DNA of 37,878 bases from a virus, in the IMG/VR virus record IMGVR_UViG_3300021419_000041, positions 1-37,878 of that record; one strand, written 5' to 3'. Below are positions 16,511-23,394 of this stretch, piece after piece (position 1 is the first letter of the stretch; each line of letters begins with the position of its first letter). The translations under genes were made by a program, and so were the position numbers. A model generated the notes under the pieces. The model did no database searches. It saw only the letters and a program-made list of their open reading frames with translations, and was not told the DNA's origin.

Positions 16511-17553
16511 GACTTCTCTCCCGCCTTGCGCTCAAGATCCAGCATCCGCTTCTGATACTGCTGATGCTCCGGATGGCGCCGGTTGCGATAGGGATGGGCC
16601 GGATCCTGGCTGGCCGCATCGCGGATCCGCTTCGCCTCGGCCGCCGCGCCTTCCGGCGTCGCGGTGTTGTTGCCGCGGCCCCCGCCGGCGGATCCGTGAA
16701 AGCCGTCCTCGGTCATCATGACCCCGGCCTTCTGCAGCATCCGCACGAACACCGGGTTATCCAGCACATTGTTGCCGGCCGCGTCCTTCACATTGCGCGC
16801 CGCCTCGAAATCCGCGCCGAACAGTTCCTCGGCCGACCGGTTCGCCAGCGTCACATTCCTGTCGAAGTCGCCGCCCCAGTCGGTTTTCAGCTGCTCGATG
16901 CCGGCCTCGACCTGCGCGTCCAGCGCCGCGTTCATCTTCGCGATCGCGGCTTCCTGGCCCTTGCCATAGGCGTTCAGCGCCGCCGTGACCTGCTTGCTGT
17001 TCGCGCCCGCTTCATGCATCGCACCCAGGACTTCCGTCTGCAGCTCGGCGTTCCACGGCACGGTCTCGGGCGGCTTGAACCCGCCCAGATCGTACTTGTC
17101 CGGGCTTTCCGGACGGCCGAGACGGTCATAGACCTTGTTCCAGCCTTCCGCGTCGCCGTCCTTCGGCACGACGATCTTGTCGGCGCCGATCATCTTCTGG
17201 CCATTGATCATGGCCTTCGCCAGATCCTCGACAGATCCGATCGGTTTCAGCGCCGCGTCGTTCCGGATCTCGTCGGGCAGCCCGTCCTTCCAGCTTCCGC
17301 CTGCAGCGCCTTCCGCCGCGCCGCCTCCATTTCCGCCTGCGCCCTGGCCGCCGCCGCCATCTGCGCCGCCATCCCCGGCAGCAGCACCGGCACCGCCGCC
17401 GCCAGCACCCGCCCCAGCGCCTTCCGAACCGCCTTCACCGCCAGCACCAGAACCAGCGCCATCGCCAGCAGCACCCGCGCCAGCAGCACCACCGCCGCCA
17501 GCGCCTTCGCCCTCGAAGACGATATGCCTGCGCCAGTCATTCGCCAGCAGCAC
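16507..17553 (-). CDS. scaffold protein with Gly/Ala-rich N-terminal region
   Basis: This 348-residue protein sits immediately before the capsid gene, in the position of podovirus scaffolds (T7 gp9). After about 16 residues comes a stretch of some 70 residues made almost only of Gly, Ala, Glu, Asp and Ser, then a helical body (LPDEIRNDAALKPIGSVEDL, WNKVYDRLGRPESPDKYDL) and a highly charged, basic C-terminus (RNRRHPEHQQYQKRM). Domain patterns of this kind occur in alphaproteobacterial phage scaffolds. The GTG start at 17553 is supported by AAGGAG 7 bases upstream. It overlaps the preceding 56-residue gene by 17 bp. Confidence 0.65.
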   Translation of the reverse strand: MLLANDWRRHIVFEGEGAGGGGAAGAGAAGDGAGSGAGGEGGSEGAGAGAGGGGAGAAAGDGGADGGGGQGAGGNGGGAAEGAAGGSWKDGLPDEIRNDAALKPIGSVEDLAKAMINGQKMIGADKIVVPKDGDAEGWNKVYDRLGRPESPDKYDLGGFKPPETVPWNAELQTEVLGAMHEAGANSKQVTAALNAYGKGQEAAIAKMNAALDAQVEAGIEQLKTDWGGDFDRNVTLANRSAEELFGADFEAARNVKDAAGNNVLDNPVFVRMLQKAGVMMTEDGFHGSAGGGRGNNTATPEGAAAEAKRIRDAASQDPAHPYRNRRHPEHQQYQKRMLDLERKAGEKS

Positions 17554-17707
17554 GGCGGTACTCCTTCCACGCCTCGACAGCCTTCTTCGCCGCGGCCGGC
17601 GCGTCGCCGTCCATCCGCGGGATCAGGTTCTCGATCGCCTTCGCCATGCCGTCGCAAAGCGCCTCGACGTGGTCAAGCCGCGATGCGGCCGTCGTCTTCC
17701 GTGCCAT
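17537..17707 (-). CDS. 56-residue helical protein, unknown
   Basis: This very short protein (MARKTTAASRLDHVEALCDG and onward, ending EYRRAAGE) is charged and helix-forming. An AGGAGG Shine-Dalgarno lies 6 bases before the ATG at 17707, inside the preceding gene, and the end overlaps the scaffold start, so the frame is well placed for translational coupling. Its function is unknown; small helical proteins in this place may aid portal or scaffold assembly. No homologous family is recognised. Confidence 0.5.
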   Translation of the reverse strand: MARKTTAASRLDHVEALCDGMAKAIENLIPRMDGDAPAAAKKAVEAWKEYRRAAGE

Positions 17708-17996
17708 TGATGGCCTCCTGCTGGTCGGTTTGTGCTTTCAGGATCTCGCCCAGGCCGATGCTCAGCTTGTTCAGCAGCACCAGCCCGATCCGACGCCGGC
17801 CCTCGGCTTCCGCCAGGACCAGCCCTCCACTGTCGATCGGCGCGGTCACGGGTTTCGCCACGCCGCACATGATCACCAGTTCCTCGATCGCCTCGCGCCC
17901 CTCGGGCGTGGCGTAAAACTGCTTCCACGCCTGCGCGATGCGCCACCGCCGCGACAGCCGCCGCGGGTCGATCATGCTGAAATCAGGCTGCTTCAC
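17673..17996 (-). CDS. Bbp19-like small structural-region protein
   Basis: This 107-residue protein has a RRWRIAQAWKQFYATPEGRE segment, followed by a VIMCGVAKP stretch and GRRRIGLVLLNKL. The order F-x-(S/T)PEGR, then C, then GRR-hydrophobic resembles the Bbp19-like small proteins found beside podovirus portals. I give the GTG at 17996, which overlaps the portal end by 14 bp; an ATG at 17975, seven bases after the portal stop, is an alternative and would begin MIDPRRLS. The longer ORF upstream lies within the portal gene. The role is unknown; the family call is tentative. Confidence 0.5.
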   Translation of the reverse strand: MKQPDFSMIDPRRLSRRWRIAQAWKQFYATPEGREAIEELVIMCGVAKPVTAPIDSGGLVLAEAEGRRRIGLVLLNKLSIGLGEILKAQTDQQEAINGTEDDGRIAA

Positions 17997-19617
17997 GGTC
18001 CACCATCCCCGCCGAGGCGGCGGCCTGCGCGAAGGACTGCGCCGCCCCGCCGGCGGTCGCCAGATCTTCCAGCTCGGCGGTCTGCGCCATCTGCTGATTC
18101 CGCGCCTCGCGCATCTGGTCGCGGTCACCCTCGCCGCGCAGGTGCTGCGCCGAGACGCCCATCCGCTGCACGAATTTCCGGTAGGCGGAATCGCCGTCCA
18201 GATTGTCATAGACTTCCGGACCGAAGATGTTGCCGAAGCTGGCCGAGGCGTCGATCGCCGCCAGCAGCGACCGGCCCTCGTCGATGCGCTGCTGCTGCGC
18301 CGACGGCGACGAATACACGACTTTCAGCGCCTTGCCGTCCAGCGCCTCGGGCGCCGGCGGGAAGAACTTCTCGCGCTGGAAGATGTTGAAGAAGCGCTCG
18401 ACCGACGGCCCCATCTTCTCGGCCTGCATGTTGGCGATGAACGGGCCGATGTCGCGCAGCCGCTCCTCGTCCAGAATCATCGCGTGCGTCGCGGTCATGT
18501 GCGGATCCTTCACGAACCGGAACAGCGGCACACGGAAGGCCCGCTCGATCGCCTCGCGATAGTTCAGGATCATGTCGACGCCGATGTCAGGCCGGGCGCC
18601 GGTGTTCAGCGGCGAAATCGGCTCGCTGTTCGTCGCCCAGACGGACGGCTTCATCATGTTGATGGCGTTCGCCGACGTGCGCAGCGGCTGCAGCAGCGTG
18701 TCCTCCATCACCGCCCAGGGCGGCGCGATCGCCTGCTCGGCCGATTTCAGCGTCGTCTTCGCCAGCAGCTGCAGCGACTTCACCGCATACAGCGCCTGCG
18801 CGCCCCAGCCGCGGCCATAATCGCCGTCGCCATTGGTCCACAGCCGCGAAAACACATAGGGCATCTCGTCATAGCCGCCCCGGCTGATGATCCGCCTCTC
18901 GTCCTTGTTCACCCACACCGACGCGAACGGCTTCTGCAGCTTGCCGATGCCGATGCCGCCCGGCACCTCCCGCGGGAAAACGGCATGGATCAGGCAGAAC
19001 TTTTCATCCTCCTCGCCCTCGGCGACCATCTTCGCGACCTTCTCGCCGGCCGCCGCGCCGAAGCGCTTGAAGCACAGGCTGGCCGGCCACTCGACTTCGC
19101 GGAACACCGTGTCGACGACGCCATCGGCGCCGATCGCGATCGAGACCTCGCGCAGCGGAACAAGATGCACGACAGGCAGCCGGCCGGTCCGGCTTTCGAT
19201 GAAGCTGCAGGAATTGCCATAGGTGACATCCAGCACGTCGGTCTGGAACTTCACCGCCGAAAACCGGGTCTGCGGCGAGTTGAACGCCGACAGCAGGAAT
19301 TCCTCGGCCAGATCCAGCCAGGCCGCGACCTCGCGATCGGCCATCAGCCGCCGGTCCTCGGTTTCCAGGTTGAACCAGGCGGACCCCGGATTGGTCGTCA
19401 TGCCGTAGATGCCGGCGGCGGCGATCATCGCCGCTTCCTCGCCGATATTGTCGAACAGGTGCGCGCGTTCGTTCACGCGCGGCGTCGAATCATAGGTGAT
19501 CGACGTGGAATCGGGCAGCACCCACCGCTGCAGCTCGTGCCAGCAATATTCGTGATCACGCTTGGCGGATTTCAGCTGGTCATTGCGGCGGATGATGGCG
19601 TCGACATCGGCTTCCAT
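17983..19617 (-). CDS. portal protein (T7 gp8-like head-tail connector)
   Basis: This 544-residue protein has the order and motifs of podovirus head-to-tail connectors: RDHEYCWHELQRWVLPDSTS near the N-terminus, DNIGEEAAMIAAAGIYGMTTNP, a central VFSRLWTNGDGDYGRGWGAQAL that is a hallmark of the family, then LLAKTTLKSAEQAIAPPWAV and a FVKDPHMTATHAMILDEERL helix. It forms the dodecameric ring through which DNA is packaged and ejected. Start choice is between the ATG at 19617 and a GTG one codon earlier at 19620; no strong Shine-Dalgarno separates them. It ends 14 bp inside the next gene. Confidence 0.85.
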   Translation of the reverse strand: MEADVDAIIRRNDQLKSAKRDHEYCWHELQRWVLPDSTSITYDSTPRVNERAHLFDNIGEEAAMIAAAGIYGMTTNPGSAWFNLETEDRRLMADREVAAWLDLAEEFLLSAFNSPQTRFSAVKFQTDVLDVTYGNSCSFIESRTGRLPVVHLVPLREVSIAIGADGVVDTVFREVEWPASLCFKRFGAAAGEKVAKMVAEGEEDEKFCLIHAVFPREVPGGIGIGKLQKPFASVWVNKDERRIISRGGYDEMPYVFSRLWTNGDGDYGRGWGAQALYAVKSLQLLAKTTLKSAEQAIAPPWAVMEDTLLQPLRTSANAINMMKPSVWATNSEPISPLNTGARPDIGVDMILNYREAIERAFRVPLFRFVKDPHMTATHAMILDEERLRDIGPFIANMQAEKMGPSVERFFNIFQREKFFPPAPEALDGKALKVVYSSPSAQQQRIDEGRSLLAAIDASASFGNIFGPEVYDNLDGDSAYRKFVQRMGVSAQHLRGEGDRDQMREARNQQMAQTAELEDLATAGGAAQSFAQAAASAGMVDREAA

Positions 19618-19621
19618 CACG

Positions 19622-19867
19622 TCAGCCCAGCGCCTGTTTGCCGCCGGATCCGGCGATGATGCTGGCCGACCGGCCGGTCGACTTGCCCTCGGAAATCACC
19701 AGCGCCCGGCGCGCATCCTCGGCCTTCTTCTTCCGCTGCGCCTCGGTTTCCGCGGCCGTGACCTCGCTGGCCGAGGACGGCGTCTCCGGCGTGGTGATCA
19801 CGGTCGAGGGCCGGCTGGATCCGCCGCCGCTGCCGAAAAGGCTCATGATCGGAGAAAGCATCTGCAT
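19622..19867 (-). CDS. 81-residue protein before the portal, unknown
   Basis: This small protein opens with a hydrophobic MQMLSPIMSLFGSGG segment, continues with a Pro/Thr/Ser-rich linker, then a basic helix (TEAQRKKKAEDARRALVI) and a short conserved-looking C-terminal GRSASIIAG. Proteins of similar shape lie between terminase and portal in several alphaproteobacterial podoviruses, with no known function. The ATG at 19867 has only a weak upstream purine run. An overlapping ORF in another frame (19617-19874) is rejected because this frame's C-terminal pattern resembles that of phage neighbours. Confidence 0.55.
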   Translation of the reverse strand: MQMLSPIMSLFGSGGGSSRPSTVITTPETPSSASEVTAAETEAQRKKKAEDARRALVISEGKSTGRSASIIAGSGGKQALG

Positions 19868-19926
19868 GGTTCATTCAGCCTGCTTTTGACCGTTTCGGGT
19901 TTGTCAAGCGGTTCACAGGGAAAAAA

Positions 19927-21471
19927 TCACAGCACCAGCACGCCCGGACTGGCCCGCCGCTGCCGGGGAACCTCGCCGTCATGCGTGATCGCGGTCGTCG
20001 GCCAGTGCTGCTGCGCCGCACGCCGGCTCGCCAGCGAATTGTGGCCGTAGCCGTACAGCTCGCGCTCCAGCCCCAGGCCGAGACACCAGTATTGCAGCGC
20101 GTCATGGACGTGGCTGAATTCGTTCTTGTCCGGCTTGTCGTCGACGCGCTCGACCGCGCCCTGCACGTATTTCCGGTAGCGGTAGCCCGACAGGAAGCCG
20201 CGCCGCAGCATCCGGCAGTTGGGCGAAATCACCAGCCCCGGCTTCTTCGGCCCCAGGTTCGCCAGCAGCTGCTTGCGCACCACCTCGGTTCGCGTCGTCG
20301 GATCGTTGTTGCCCGGCGCAGGATCCCAGCGAACGCCGGACTGCTCGGTCATCACGCCCAGCCAGGTCCGGTCATCGGTGTCGTTGCGCTTGTGCGCCGC
20401 CGACGGGTCGCCGAAGGCGCCCACGATCTCCATCCCGGCATAGCGGTCCGACTGCAGCAGCCGCCGAAGCCGCTGGCCGAAGATCTGCGCCCCGCCCATG
20501 CCGTCATGCACCAGCTCGTCCAGCACGATCAGCTGCCCGTCGGGCAGTTCCTGGCCAATCACCACCGACGCCGTCCGCCCGGCGTCGCCGCCCAGGCTGA
20601 TCGGCACGCCGCGGACCGGCGCGAGCGCGTGCACCGTGCAATGCACGTCGTCGTCATACTCGGGATAGACCGGCTCGCCGGCGCGGCTCATCGAGATACG
20701 GTTCTCGACATGCGCGGCGATCCGGTAGTCGGTCATCTGCGGGATCATGCTTTCGTAGTAGCCCGGCCGCAGGTTCGCCAGATTCTCGGCTTCCGGGTTC
20801 AGCACCCACCGGCCGCCGGGATCCTTCACCAGCCCGCCCGGCTGCTTGTAGAAGCGGTAATTCGACTTCGGCTCATAGACGAAATCGCGGGCAAGATAGT
20901 GGTCCTCGTCGAAGCTGTTCGTATCGGCCCACATGCCGAACCAGCTGTTGCCGCCCAGGTTCGGACCCGGATAGCGGCCCCAGCGGGTCTGGATGTAGTT
21001 GAAGATTTCCTCCGGCATCAGGTCGGCCTCGTTCACGAAGACGCCCGACAGCGGCAGGCCGCGCAGCAGCCCCTTGTAGTTTTCCAGGTTCAGCTGCGCG
21101 AAGGACACCTTGACATCGACGAACACGTCGCGGCCCATCTGGCGCCGCAGGTGATGCGTCGCCGGCGGCCCCTTGGTGAATTCGCCCTTCTGCGCCGGGA
21201 ACCATTCGTGCCATGTCGGCAGCAGGTTTTCCTCGATCTCGCGGTTGGTCACGCGGAACACGCCAAAGCTCGAATAGCGGATGCCGTCGCGCGGGTTCGG
21301 CCGCTGCTGCTGCGCCGCCAGCAGGATCCGGAACAGCGCCGCCGTCGTCTTGCCGGATCCCGGCGGCCCCATGATCAGGTCGACCATGCCGCTGGCCGAT
21401 GAATCGCGCAGGAACCGGTCGGATTCCGGTCCCGGCGGAATGTAGTTGATTTCCCCGGCCCCGCCCGTCAC
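19927..21471 (-). CDS. terminase large subunit (TerL)
   Basis: This 514-residue protein is the DNA-packaging ATPase and nuclease. A Walker A motif GPPGSGKT lies at 35-42 and a Walker B-like GVFVNEAD at 142-149, with Glu147 as the likely catalytic residue. The C-terminal nuclease region begins around GGDAGRTASVVIG and ends with FSHVHDALQYW, whose Asp residues are candidate metal ligands. The GTG start at 21471 overlaps the stop of a questionable upstream ORF as GTGA. TerL lies between the small subunit and the portal, as usual. A 59-bp gap follows before the next gene. Confidence 0.85.
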   Translation of the reverse strand: MTGGAGEINYIPPGPESDRFLRDSSASGMVDLIMGPPGSGKTTAALFRILLAAQQQRPNPRDGIRYSSFGVFRVTNREIEENLLPTWHEWFPAQKGEFTKGPPATHHLRRQMGRDVFVDVKVSFAQLNLENYKGLLRGLPLSGVFVNEADLMPEEIFNYIQTRWGRYPGPNLGGNSWFGMWADTNSFDEDHYLARDFVYEPKSNYRFYKQPGGLVKDPGGRWVLNPEAENLANLRPGYYESMIPQMTDYRIAAHVENRISMSRAGEPVYPEYDDDVHCTVHALAPVRGVPISLGGDAGRTASVVIGQELPDGQLIVLDELVHDGMGGAQIFGQRLRRLLQSDRYAGMEIVGAFGDPSAAHKRNDTDDRTWLGVMTEQSGVRWDPAPGNNDPTTRTEVVRKQLLANLGPKKPGLVISPNCRMLRRGFLSGYRYRKYVQGAVERVDDKPDKNEFSHVHDALQYWCLGLGLERELYGYGHNSLASRRAAQQHWPTTAITHDGEVPRQRRASPGVLVL

Positions 21472-21746
21472 CGTCGTTCTCCGGCGCGATTCACCAGCCC
21501 GGATTCACCCGCACCCCCGCACCCCGGCCCATCGGTTCCGACCGACGCGGATCCCCGCGAAGGTTTGAAATTTCCGCAGACGCTGCCTGCCCCCCCCCTC
21601 ACGCGCGGCGCGGCGTCGCGATTTTCGCCCCCGGGGGTCGCGATCATGGGGGGTGGGGTCGGCAGGGCGGCGCGGCGGGAAGTCCGCTGACCTTTGATCA
21701 GCCGGGATAGGACCTGAAAATGCTTGCCGATCAACCGCTTAGCCAT
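21468..21746 (-). CDS. questionable ORF between the terminase subunits
   Basis: This frame encodes 92 residues: a basic helix-like start (MAKRLIGKHFQVLSRLIKGQ) followed by a Gly/Pro/Arg-rich, low-complexity remainder. Both ends are coupled to neighbours (start overlapping the TerS stop, stop overlapping TerL GTG as GTGA), which favours a real gene. Against it, no Shine-Dalgarno is seen and the composition looks like translated non-coding G+C-rich DNA. The DNA contains a nine-C run at 21590-21598. It may be a packaging-signal region that happens to stay open. Treat as unproven. Confidence 0.25.
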   Translation of the reverse strand: MAKRLIGKHFQVLSRLIKGQRTSRRAALPTPPPMIATPGGENRDAAPRVRGGAGSVCGNFKPSRGSASVGTDGPGCGGAGESGLVNRAGERR

Positions 21747-22242
21747 TGCGTTCAACTTCGTCGCGTTCAACTGGCGCATCCTCGACGACGTTAAGCTGTT
21801 GATTTCGCTCGCTTTCCACAATCGGCAGATTGCCCATCCGAAACCCGTTGCCGCCGCCGCCCTGGTCGCCGCCGATCATGATGTTGACGGCCGGAATGGT
21901 CTCGCCCTCTTCCGTGACCGGCCCGAGCTTGGGCGTCACGTATGGCGCGGCGTCGATCGCCGCCTTCCGGATGATGTCCAGCGCCTCGACCGGCTTGCAG
22001 CCCAGATACTTAGCCAGCGCCTTCGGATCCGAGCTGTAGATCTGCCCCAGCCGCATGAGCGGGTTGCCGTAATTCTGCAGCAGCACGTCACGGTAAAGGA
22101 TCGTCGACCTGGACTTGCTGCCCTTTGGCCGGCCTGGACCGCGCGGCGACGCTCCCGCTTCCGACGGCGCGACCAGTTCCGCCCCGTCGTCGGCAACCCG
22201 CTCGACCGGGATCAGGTCGAATTGCATGGCGCTATCGGTCAT
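21739..22242 (-). CDS. terminase small subunit-like DNA-binding protein
   Basis: This 167-residue protein lies directly upstream of TerL and is the likely small terminase subunit, which recognises phage DNA for packaging. It contains a basic RGPGRPKGSKSRS segment resembling an AT-hook (about residues 35-47), followed by a helical region (LYRDVLLQNYGNPLMRLGQI, EALDIIRKAAIDAAPYV) as in HTH-containing small terminases, and an acidic C-terminal tail. The start is uncertain: I give the ATG at 22242, but an upstream TTG at 22257 and an ATG at 22227 are possible, and none has a clear Shine-Dalgarno. Position and composition, rather than a strong motif, support the call. Confidence 0.6.
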   Translation of the reverse strand: MTDSAMQFDLIPVERVADDGAELVAPSEAGASPRGPGRPKGSKSRSTILYRDVLLQNYGNPLMRLGQIYSSDPKALAKYLGCKPVEALDIIRKAAIDAAPYVTPKLGPVTEEGETIPAVNIMIGGDQGGGGNGFRMGNLPIVESERNQQLNVVEDAPVERDEVERNG

Positions 22243-22300
22243 AGAATTATTGACCAATTAACAATCCCGGTTCCGCAAGCCTCGACGCCGTTGCATCCGC

Positions 22301-22551
22301 CGTTGAAGGCTGCAGCCCAGCCGCGCCGCGCCATCGCCGCCCCACTTCAACGCTTCAAAGCTTCAACGCTGGTTGTTTGTGTGTAGAGCCGGAAGCCGGG
22401 TTGCATCGCCGAGCCGCGCCAGCGGCGTTGAACCCGTCGAAGCGTTGAACGGCACCCGCCACGCCGCGCCGATCCTGACGGCAAGGCTTCGCCACCCCCC
22501 CGACCCGAATGGCGTTGCACCTCCCGCCCAGCGCGTTGATCCCGCGTTGAT
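22301..22551. repeat. cluster of CGTTGA(A) motifs, iteron-like
   Basis: CGTTGAAG occurs at 22301-22308, its inverted form CTTCAACG at 22345-22352 and 22361-22368 with a variant CTTCAAAG between them (22353-22360), so three 8-bp units stand in tandem. Forward copies CGTTGAAC follow at 22426-22433 and 22443-22450, and CGTTGAT at 22534-22540 and 22545-22551. Such clusters suit binding sites for an initiator or a regulator. No protein in the window is tied to them. Confidence 0.45.
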
Positions 22552-22691
22552 CGCTTCCCGTCAGGGGTCAGGGGTCATTGACCGGCCAGAGAACCCGCCC
22601 GCGCCGCATGACCGGTCCGGCTGGGGTCCGGGGAAGCGCCGCGCCAGACCGGCGGAATTCCACGCCCTTCGCCGCGTCACCATAAAAAAGC

Positions 22692-22736
22692 GTCACAATG
22701 ATCATTTTTTTGCTTGCGCAAAATGATCATTGTGAC
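22692..22736. promoter_or_regulatory. 17-bp-arm inverted repeat, candidate early operator/promoter
   Basis: GTCACAATGATCATTTT (22692-22708) is repeated in perfect inversion at 22720-22736, with an 11-base centre; each arm also contains the palindrome ATGATCAT. On the plus strand TTGCGC (22714-22719) and TATTTG (22737-22742) are 17 bp apart and could be -35 and -10 boxes, so the right arm would exactly fill the spacer. That layout suits repression of the early genes starting at 22795. The boxes are imperfect, so the promoter is tentative, while the repeat itself is plain. Confidence 0.5.
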
Positions 22737-22794
22737 TATTTGTTTATCTGTCGCTGACGCGACGACCGACCAACCGACCGAAGGAAACCGACCA

Positions 22795-23025
22795 ATGACA
22801 CGCTACATCGAAATCGCCTATGCCCTGCCGACCAGCGCGGACGCTTGCCACTACGGCCGCCCACGGACCGGCTGCTATGTCCTGGATACGCGCAAGCCTG
22901 GCGGATACCCGAAACGCCACAGCGGCCCGTTCGCGACATGGCGCGAAGCGCAGATCGCCGCAGCCAAGACCGGCCTTGAAATCGGCCCGATGTCCCGCCC
23001 GGAACCCGCTGCCGGGCATCGCTGA
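22795..23025 (+). CDS. 76-residue early protein, unknown
   Basis: This first plus-strand early gene encodes a small protein with Cys18, Cys27 and several aromatic residues, a GGYPKRHSGPFATWREAQIA stretch and a Pro-rich tail. No known family is recognised; the middle part looks like a compact alpha/beta fold. The ATG at 22795 is fixed by the leader GAAGGAAACCGACCA, which recurs before the next early genes. An in-frame ORF start at 22714 lies inside the operator repeat and is not used. Expression probably depends on the promoter region just upstream. Confidence 0.55.
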   Translation: MTRYIEIAYALPTSADACHYGRPRTGCYVLDTRKPGGYPKRHSGPFATWREAQIAAAKTGLEIGPMSRPEPAAGHR

Positions 23026-23123
23026 CCTTTCCGCCAGTCCCCGCGCGCCTTCCGGGGCGCGGGGATCGCGGAGCGATCAGGCTCCGAACCGACCAACCAA
23101 CCGAAGGAAACCGACCAATGACC
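23022..23123 (+). repeat. direct repeat copy 1, leader with two hairpins
   Basis: This roughly 100-bp unit spans the end of the first early gene to the start of the second and recurs almost unchanged at 23294-23394. It carries hairpin A (CCCCGCGC 23039-23046 with GCGCGGGG 23057-23064) and hairpin B (CGGAGC 23069-23074 with GCTCCG 23081-23086), then the GACC-rich leader with AAGGAAACCGACCA. No T-run follows either hairpin, so simple termination is unlikely. Confidence 0.8.
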
Positions 23124-23297
23124 AAGGAAATCCGCTATGAATACAGCACGCACCGCACCCGCGACGCCGCCGACCAAGCCCTAGACAACTATCTGGCGAC
23201 GGACATTTGCTCCGAAGCCGAACACCCGCGCGTTGAACGCAAGGGCAAGGTGTGGGCCGTCACGCTCCGCGATACCGCGCTTTCCGCCTATCTCTGA
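23118..23297 (+). CDS. 59-residue early protein, unknown
   Basis: This small gene lies between the two copies of the 100-bp repeat. It encodes a charged protein starting MTKEIRYEYSTHRTRDAADQ, with a helical middle and a KGKVWAVTLRDTALSAYL end, looking like one small alpha/beta domain. The AAGGAAACCGACCA leader defines the ATG at 23118. No family is recognised. Because it is flanked by repeats, it could have been gained or lost by recombination, or be part of a tandem duplication that diverged. The stop codon is inside the second repeat. Confidence 0.55.
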   Translation: MTKEIRYEYSTHRTRDAADQALDNYLATDICSEAEHPRVERKGKVWAVTLRDTALSAYL

Positions 23298-23394
23298 CCC
23301 TTCCGCCAGTCTCCGCGCCTTCCGGGGCGCGGGGATCGCGGAGCGATCAGGCTCCGAACCGACCGACCGACCAGAAGGAAACCGACCAATGACC
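23294..23394 (+). repeat. direct repeat copy 2, leader with two hairpins
   Basis: This is the second copy of the unit at 23022-23123. It keeps hairpin A in slightly shortened form (CCGCGCC 23313-23319 with GGCGCGG 23326-23332), hairpin B unchanged (in CGGAGCGATCAGGCTCCG) and the final leader with AAGGAAACCGACCA. Differences are mostly small changes near hairpin A and in the number of GACC units. It precedes the zinc-ribbon gene. Confidence 0.8.

Larger units (their letters stand above)
22243..22794. promoter_or_regulatory. early/late divergent control region
   Basis: A 552-bp region without a convincing gene separates the minus-strand terminase block from the plus-strand early genes. It holds the CGTTGAA motif cluster (22301-22551), a 17-bp-arm inverted repeat (22692-22736) and AT-rich DNA at both ends (22240-22262 and 22681-22750). 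An ORF at 22373-22726 crosses these elements and has no initiation signal, so it is not taken as a gene. The region is a good candidate for promoters and operators, possibly a replication origin. Confidence 0.5.

Noticed and set aside
17938-21402. Two long plus-strand ORFs (17938-19659 and 19981-21402) opposite portal and terminase
   Set aside because: Portal and TerL motifs are on the minus strand; the opposite frames have no motif.
22373-22726. 117-codon plus-strand ORF in the control region
   Set aside because: It crosses the CGTTGA cluster and the inverted repeat, has no Shine-Dalgarno, and its translation is Pro/Arg-rich without motif.
23039-23086. Intrinsic terminators at the two early hairpins
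   Set aside because: There is no T-run after either hairpin, and the next gene follows within about 30 bases with a strong leader.
23022-23394. CRISPR array
   Set aside because: There are only two copies, about 100 bp long with a coding sequence between them; no short regular repeats or spacers were seen.
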